The translations under genes and the position numbers were made by a program. A DNA stretch of 64,000 bases from Salvator merianae (taxonomy: Eukaryota; Chordata; Lepidosauria; Squamata; Teiidae): the NCBI GenBank assembly GCA_003586115.2, contig QVOM02000034.1:13309730-13373729 (forward strand). The letters are read 5' to 3'. The notes beneath the pieces are model-generated. The model had not been told where the DNA came from and did not search any database. It saw nothing but the letters and a program-made list of their open reading frames with translations. The stretch's first letter is position 1, and each line of letters opens with the position of its first letter. Shown here piece after piece: positions 57,439 to 64,000 of the stretch.

Positions 57439-57714
57439 TTTGATCCAAAGTGGCATGTTTTGGGTTTCAGAGAAGCCTGACAAATCTGTGTGTTGCAGTT
57501 CTGGAAACATCCAGGTGCACCACCAGCTACCAGCTACCAGCTGATACTGATTCTCATTAAAGATAGAACTTTATGACTATGGGCAAGTTGGTATCTGGAG
57601 AAAGTTATATTACAAGCAGCCACTGCTAGCTGGGGAATAAACTAGAACAATGAAAGGGAAATATTGTCTCTCCCTACCTTCTCTGTGGTCAATCCAGATA
57701 GAAAGACTCCATTC
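57439..57714. other. Unassigned DNA
   Basis: Nothing recognised. Confidence 0.3.
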
Positions 57715-57717
57715 ACA

Positions 57718-58151
57718 GGGCCTGTTTGTACATTCCACCATAGAACAAGATAATTATCCTGTTCTTTGGTGGAACAGCCTTCACAGAATGGAGACTGTCT
57801 GCACTGCGAGGCCATAGAACAAACTAGCAGCAGGATACCAGCATTCTTAGTGCAAACACTGGCGTCCTGTGCCTTGACAGTGTCTGGGAATCTTCTGGCC
57901 ACTGCCAGGAATGCTGCAGGTGCAGGCACAGGTGCAATACACTGGTCTGCATTTGCACCCAGAAGTGGGTATGAACACAGTGTACTGGAAGCAGTCCAGT
58001 ACAGCTGTGGAGCATAGTTTTGTGCTCCATAGCAGGTAGCAATCAGGAGCAGCTGTAGTCTGCTCCTGATCACCAGGGCCTTTATGAAATGCAGAAGCAC
58101 TTGACTAGTGAGTGTTCCTGACACTCACTATTGTCAAGTGTGAAAAGGCTC
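57718..58151. mobile_element. Multi-hairpin family member with ACA duplication
   Basis: It starts GGGCCTGTTTGTACATTCC and ends AAGTGTGAAAAGGCTC, flanked by ACA (57715-57717, 58152-58154). ACTAGTGAGTGTTCCTGACA CTCACT is the terminal hairpin corresponding to the one in 56607-57321. Older and shorter (434 bp) than that copy. Confidence 0.7.
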
Positions 58152-58154
58152 ACA

Positions 58155-58779
58155 CTGACCTGGAATTACTTCTGAAAAGCTTCTTATGAGCAAGCCCCAG
58201 CTAAATCAACAAGAATTACTTAGAGGAGGCTTTCCAGAAGGTATCCCAGGTAAGAGGTAACCAAAGAAAATGTGCAGATGTGCATACAAGAGTCTGATCA
58301 AATGTGAACATCAGATGTTGCTTGCATGCAGTTTGCACCATATTTCCATAATAACGTGACAATGGATACGAAGTGCTTCTTGCTCCAAATGAGCTAATTC
58401 TGTGCTATAACAAGGTGATGCCATATAACACTGAAAGTAAAACTTTCATTTAAATAGGCATTGACATTTATACAGAATTCTAACTAGGAGTAATTTTCAC
58501 CATAATTGAGGTGAAGATTAATGGACCATTAGCAGACAACATAGTGATTCATACCCTCTCAGCCAAAATACAGCTTTCCCCATTTCACCTGCATAAATTA
58601 TTTCTGCAAAGATGTTGATTTTATTTGTGCTTCTAAGAATGCCTTACACAAACAATTATTTAAATGAACATGGATTTAGGCAAGTTCAGTTCTGTTAATT
58701 TAGGGAGACTGAACCAGCTCAAACACATTTTAAAATTTTATTTTATTATTTTTGTATTTCTAAACCTTTGCATCCTGCT
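58155..58779. other. Unassigned DNA
   Basis: Nothing recognised. Confidence 0.35.
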
Positions 58780-59012
58780 GTTCACCAGAAATATTGCATT
58801 TATACTCAGTCTGCCTCCCAAAGAGCTCAAAGTGGCAAGCTTTATTCTCTTTTTTTCTGCTTCACCATCCCAACAGCCCCATGAGGCCAATTATATTAAG
58901 AGGGAGTGAGTGACCCAAAGTCATTTGACAAGGTTTGTAGCTGAGAGGGGATTTGAACCCTGGTCTCCTAGATCTTAGTCCAGCACTATAGCCATTGTGC
59001 CATCCTGGAGCT
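58780..59012 (-). mobile_element. tRNA-derived SINE, reversed
   Basis: In reverse, the head contains ATGGCACAATGGCTATAGTG (A-box region), and GGGTTCAAATCCCC matches the pol III B-box consensus. CATGGGGCTGTTGGGATGG and an AT-rich tail follow. It is the best-preserved B-box in the window. I cannot tell a Sauria SINE from a MIR-like one without alignment. Confidence 0.65.
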
Positions 59013-59479
59013 TTAAAATGACATGCTTCATTCCAACTTAAAGTGGCTTTTAGAGTAGCGTGCTGTTTTGAACGTGGCCTGAGTTATATTGAATTCCTTG
59101 GATGCTTAACTTTATAACATACCATATCAGAACAAGTTCACAATAAATGAACCATTCATGCTTTGTCTCCCACAGATCGTGTTGCGACAACTGAACATGG
59201 AGATATACTAAAACCTCACACTTCAGCTGTCACCACACAGAAACCTATTTCCATCTTGATGTCAGCTTCCCAGATCTTATTTTTTGTCATCCGTAGGCAA
59301 CCAGCTTGTGCTAATAACTTTCTTTCTCCCTTAGCGAGAACTCATACATAAACCTAAGTAAAAAGATGTGACTTCTGATCCATGTTTTATTTTTCAAAAT
59401 TAATTTGATTGGTTGGGACACTGGGTTTTTCTTGAGGGAAAAAGGGACAATGGAAAACACATATTGGCTTTTCCCATTG
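59013..59479. other. Unassigned DNA
   Basis: Nothing recognised. Confidence 0.35.
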
Positions 59480-59890
59480 ACAAAGGCATACAGAGGTATT
59501 TTCCTCATGGCACACACTGGTGTGCACTATGGAGGTCAGTCTTGGCTTGAATTGAATGATCCAGGCCAAGACTGCAGCTGATTATTCACTTCAGCAGCTG
59601 TCTGCATTGCTGCACCCCAGCCTGGCCAAACACTGGAGGCCTATGAAGTTGCTGGCTGGGGCTGTTTTCACTGGGAGCCCAGAAATCAGCCATTGCCAGG
59701 AGCCCAGTAAAATGGCACCACACTCCACATGCCAGTGGACGGGTCCAGGTGTCCACACAGAAATGGCTGGTCCCGTCTAGTTCTAGGAATGCTTGGGAGG
59801 CTGCTTCAAAGTGGATTGGGCTCTGGTGCCATTTTTGCACTGGGGCCACTCTAATGCTGGTTCAGTGCAGACAGGCTATTCCTGGGATGG
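59480..59890. mobile_element. Degraded MITE-like repeat
   Basis: Imperfect inverted segments such as CAGTCTTGGCTTGA / CAGGCCAAGACTG (59535, 59561) and an ending TTCAGTGCAGACAGGCTATT suggest a decayed family member. Ends are not fixed. Confidence 0.35.
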
Positions 59891-59921
59891 CCCCAGAGGC
59901 ACTTACATGGTTCTTCTAAGA

Positions 59922-60015
59922 ATGTAAGAAATTCAGCACTGGATCAGACTAGTGGCCCATCTAGCTGAGCAGCCTGTTTCCTCAGTAGCCAATAAGTTGC
60001 ACAGAGAGGTCCATG
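59922..60015 (-). mobile_element. CR1/L2-like LINE 3' tail, reversed
   Basis: The reverse complement shows the usual tail: ATGGGCCACTAGTCTGATCC and a terminus ending TTCTTACATTCTTAG. Compare 54995-55065 on the plus strand. Confidence 0.65.
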
Positions 60016-62203
60016 TAATGTGAATGCACATTCTATTCTGGTCATGCCACTAATATGATAGTATCATCAGTCAGTACCAGTTATTTACAAAAGAAAGAGC
60101 CAAAAAAAGTTTTTAAAAAAGAGTAAAAAATTAGGCACTAAGATATTATTCAAAGTTAAAGGAGGTTCATTCTTGAGTTTCTTTTAGACTGCTTTAGCAA
60201 AGCAGCTGTTGTGAGGAGCATATTGTTTATGGGCCTTGTCAGCCGCTGCTAGGAATTTGACTATAACTTCTCTTAGTTTATCTGTTTCTTTGAGAAATCT
60301 TGTTCCATGGCAGTTAGTGGCGTGAGCTGAGCATCTCAGTATAAATGGATCTACCAACTGTCTCTGCAATTCTCTCTATAAAAAACAGGCAGAGGAGGCA
60401 TATATCAAACAGTTACTAGTTCTTCGATGTCACAGAGGTAGATATTTGTCAAATGCCCTGGAAGTGTCCTTGCAGATATCCGTTTAGCTAATGAATGCTC
60501 CCTAGGCCTTGGAAATAATTTTCTGCCATAAGGAAAAGTTAGTACCTTGACATATTTTGCAGTGGCAGATGTTACTGACATTCTGGAATAGGCATAACTA
60601 ACCAAAGCACTGTTGTGCAGTGCTGAGAGTGATATTTGATGACCTATGACTTTCAGGCACTGGGTGATGATTTGTTTCATTTTGGTCTGACCCTGACCAA
60701 TTAAAGATTGATGGACAGACCAAGTTTGTCAGTAAAAGTATTTGCCCACAATGTTAATGTATTGTCCTTTTTTAGTGGGTTTAGAAAACCCAAGGGTGGT
60801 GAGACTTAAAGGAATTTCAACTAATATTGAAAGGCTGTTAATAATGCACTACATTCCCCTAATTGTACAGAATGACACTACAGAGACTCTTGAGTAGAAC
60901 ATGGATACACAACTTGCTCTGATCACATTATCCCAATACCTGACCTCTATGCAACTTAGTCAGGATTACTAGCCATCCATATCCCTTTCTTCCACGCTGT
61001 CTCCCAGGAAGAATTTCATGACTCCATCCACTGGCCAAGGGGATAGCAGTTACAACAAGTCCTGATTTCCTTCTTCATTTGTGCATTTAGCTAATTTTAT
61101 GGTGTGATCACACAGGACTGTTTTATGGCATCTCTTTACCAAGGAGCTCCCCATCTGCAGATGCACAAAAAATAAGCACATCACACAGTTTTAAAAATAA
61201 GCAGCTAAAAGCCTCCTGCCTCATGTTATGGCCTTCTGTGCTCACTGGCTAAATTCCTTTTACCTCATGTTGTCACTTTCCGTGCTTGCCACTCATTGAC
61301 CACTGCTGGTCCAGATTTCTGAAGCCCTGATTGGTCAAGCATCCCTTGCAGCCTTTTCTAGGCTGGGATTGGCTAGAGGAGCTAATATATGCAAACATAA
61401 TTGTTTTGTTCTTTTCTTTCAGCAGAATGACTTATATTTTTACATGTCATACATCTGGAAAAACTATGAAATATTACTAGAGAAAGGTTGAAATGATGAG
61501 CATTTACTCATGTATTCACCAGAAATTGAACACAAGACTTGTGGTACCGAGAACCTCATGGTACTGAGAACGAGAACCTGCCCTTACAGTGCCATGGTCT
61601 CCCTTCCTATCTGTAAGAATACACAAATTCAGGGTCAAAAGGAAGCAAACTCTGAATGACTTGTATTCCTGTGTGTGATCTGTGATCTTGAGAATTACTT
61701 GATAGATTAGGTGATTAATAAATCCATTAACTGTTAGCACTATCACTGGCATTGAATGCTGAGACTATAGTACTAGGAGGTGTTGTTCTGGATCATCTGT
61801 AAGCTACAGTTTAAGACCCTTGATCTACTTTCTGGACAGACATAGAAATTGGGTGAGAATATGTTCAGCTTGTGTTAAGACCCTACTGCATGATGCAAGG
61901 CTGTGCCATGAGGCTGGTCTGTCTTCTCTCTCATTTTCTGCTTCTACACATCCAAAAAGTTTGTTTCTTCAGTGAAAATGCTTTGCTTCTACAGATGATG
62001 CTTAAAACAGCGTGTCAAATTTCAGATCACCAACATTCCACCATTTCCACCATCAGATGAACCTATTTGCTATGATTTCAGCCCCTCCCTCCTCCTCCTT
62101 ACCTTCTCTGTCCCTGCTATTAGCCATCTAATCCCACCTGTCAGTACTGCAACTGGCAGCTTAACTGATTGATTGCATGGTTGACTCAACCAGCAACTGA
62201 GAG
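60016..62203. other. Mostly unassigned DNA
   Basis: No confident gene. On the minus strand, frames 60680-60405 (91 codons) and 60369-60184 (61 codons) lie close together in different frames and read as normal-looking protein without low complexity. I could not match them to a family. Confidence 0.35.
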
Positions 62204-62206
62204 TTA

Positions 62207-62572
62207 GGGCCTGTTCACACTTGAAGCTAGTGAGCATCAGGGACGCTCACTAGTTAAATGCCCCCACACTTTGTGGAGGCCCTCATGACCAGGAGCAGAC
62301 TCCAGGTGCTCTCAATCACTACTTCAAAATCATGATCCACAGCTGTACCATAAGCAGCTGGACTGCTCCCAATACAGTGCAAATGCACAGCTGCATGGTG
62401 CAGCACGGTGTGGCACGGCTGCCTCGTGCAATGGCGTGGCTGCACTGCAAATGCTGATATCCTGCTGGCATTCCAAAACCTCACAGAGCAGATAGTCTGC
62501 ATACTGTGAGATCTATTCCATTGTGGAATGTTTGCTGGTGAACATTCCATGGTAGAAAGTGCAACAAGGCCC
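62207..62572. mobile_element. Multi-hairpin family member with TTA duplication
   Basis: It starts GGGCCTGTTCACACTTGAAG and ends AAAGTGCAACAAGGCCC, flanked by TTA (62204-62206, 62573-62575). The hairpin CTAGTGAGCATCAGGGACGC TCACTAG lies at the left and GGAATGTTTGCTGGTGAACA TTCC at the right, the same plan as 56607-57321. 366 bp, no coding capacity. Confidence 0.75.
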
Positions 62573-62575
62573 TTA

Positions 62576-63080
62576 GGCAGCAATCTGGTGCTTAGGTGCC
62601 AGATTATCATGACAAATGCCTGCTCCTGCTGCTAATGCACTTGTGAAACTACTTTGTGGTAATCTTGCATTGCCACAGCTGTTGGGAAGCAGCACAGCAG
62701 CAAACATGTTTCATCCTGTCAATCTCCTGTTGCTTAGGTATTTATAACACATATGGCAGCAGCAACACATATATATTCACACAAATACTCAGAGCTATTG
62801 ATGGGGGAAAATCTTCCTGCATCAGCTTTTGTGAGAAACTAGTTCCATTTAACTGGCACCCCAGCTGGCGAACTGGAATTGCGGTCAGGGAAAGGAATTG
62901 CAGCAGTTGGCAAGCAGATCAAAAGCTGTTTCAGAGAGATGAAAGATGTTCAGATTGAACTCCTTCAATTACCATGCTGCTGACCACTGCTTGTGTTTTG
63001 CAGATCATCTCTGCATTTAGCACCTTCTAACAATGCGTTATTTCTGTACCCATTTGTTTCCAGGGGAAGATCTCAACTTG
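62576..63080. other. Unassigned DNA
   Basis: Nothing recognised. Confidence 0.3.
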
Positions 63081-64000
63081 GGGCACGTTTGGACATCATA
63101 AATTTAATCCATATTGGAAGAGTACAAGTACTGAATTCATCTTCTGATTATTCCCACATTTGCATTTTAACATGGACTCAGTTCAGACTTGCTTGTTCTC
63201 ACACTGAAGTTTCCCGTGCTTGGCATGGGGAAACCATACTTTTTCTGCCTCCACCCCTAGCCCTCTCTGGGCAGTCAGTGATCGGCTGCAGTCCCAACGT
63301 TCAAATCTTGTCTTCACAGGGGTGGGCAAGTCAAGCTCCGCCCTCTATATGTTCCCATTGCCGCATCAGAACACAGATTCACTTGGCAGCATTACTAGTC
63401 ATTCGCCATTTGCTCCTTCTCCCCCTCCAGTCTGTATTTACACAAGAAGATCTTTAATACCATATGTACTGCACAATTAAGCTTCTTGAAGGGCAGATGA
63501 TTATTTCTGCTCCGCTGCCATTGCCATTGCAATTTAAGAGTAGCGCAAAAGCAGAGAGAGGTCCATGAAGAAGGGGGAACGTGCGGGGGGGCTCTATTAT
63601 CGTGATGGTGTAGTTAATGGCCAGCAAATGGACTCTGCCTCACCTCCCCCCAAGACATCCACAGCGGCATATGTCCCACTATGTAGCTGTGTGCTGCCCA
63701 CGGCAAAACTGATACTGAGTGGGTTCTTTGTTGGGGCAAGAGGACTGTGGTCCCAAACAGGCACAGTCTGTTTTTTTGGTTTAATCAGTAGATGGAAGTG
63801 GAGGAAGCCTTTAATTTCTTCCTGGCAGTGTTGAATGGGTGATAAAGGAAGAGAAAAGTCCACAGTTTAGCAAAGTAAAATGGAGGATGGTTTTCTTTTC
63901 TCCTGGCAGTGGGGGAAGGGGGGGATAATGGAGGAGGAAGGAACTACTATGATTCCTGTCCACTCACAAAGTCTGTCATTGGACTGCAGGAAATGGGAAG
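63081..64000 (+). mobile_element. Harbinger-like non-autonomous element, copy E (cut by window end)
   Basis: The left end GGGCACGTTTGGACATCA follows TTG, a degenerate TTA. The body matches copy C along its length, including the block around 63680-63800 (GTAGCTGTGTGCTGCCCACG, then GGTTCTTTGTTGGGGCAAGA). The right end lies beyond 64000. The frames at 62993-63457 and 63220-63480 are parallel to frames in other copies and are not genes. Confidence 0.75.

Noticed and set aside
58780..59012. Functional tRNA gene on the minus strand
   Set aside because: A B-box and an A-box-like region are present, but no cloverleaf with acceptor pairing is evident; a SINE head is more likely.

Overview
This window reads as repeat-rich vertebrate nuclear DNA with no recognisable host gene exon, rRNA, tRNA gene or CRISPR array. 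CR1, L1-type and CR1/L2-like LINEs occur together with tRNA-derived SINEs and abundant short non-autonomous DNA transposons (hAT, PIF/Harbinger-like, Tigger-like). That mix fits a squamate reptile best; this is an inference from repeat content, since no marker gene is present. Most open frames are chance ORFs or parallel translations of the same repeat. The only long credible reading frame is a 345-codon reverse-transcriptase remnant in a 5'-truncated CR1 (11592-12629).

Layout. 1-9.5 kb: intergenic DNA with CR1/L2-like 3' tails, a reversed L1 3' end and degraded palindromic MITE-like repeats. 9.6-11.1 kb: a complete Harbinger-like non-autonomous element (copy A). 11.6-12.7 kb: the CR1. 13.0-15.7 kb: a second Harbinger-like element (copy D, reversed) that was invaded by a GC-rich hAT-like element (13611-14368) and an 806-bp hAT MITE (14648-15453). 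A sequence gap next to a poly-C run lies at 15977-16123. 19.5-22.8 kb: an L1 fragment with endonuclease and RT sequence, carrying its own SINE and flanked by ~290-bp direct repeats. 23.6-26.5 kb: a CR1/L2-like LINE split by a 5'-truncated L1 with a perfect 17-bp target-site duplication. 27-31 kb: MITEs and more LINE fragments. 32.4-33.5 kb: Harbinger-like copy B. 33.7-35.7 kb: hairpin MITEs and a compound microsatellite. 37.2-39.0 kb: a repeat interrupted by a second copy of the 806-bp hAT MITE, 99.4% identical to the first. 39-43 kb: a TTA-flanked palindromic MITE, a CR1 tail, two elements with 3-bp duplications and a Tigger-like element. 44-52 kb: mostly decayed repeats and an L1 3' end. 53.6-54.8 kb: Harbinger-like copy C. 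56.3-58.2 kb: nested multi-hairpin elements. 58-63 kb: SINE and MITE remnants. 63.08 kb to the window end: Harbinger-like copy E, cut by the window edge.

The sequences do not form a pathway. What can be read is an order of insertions: old LINE and Harbinger-like copies were later invaded by hAT and multi-hairpin elements, and the two 806-bp hAT MITEs look like the youngest arrivals. Identities and family names were judged by eye and from memory of repeat families; no database search was possible.
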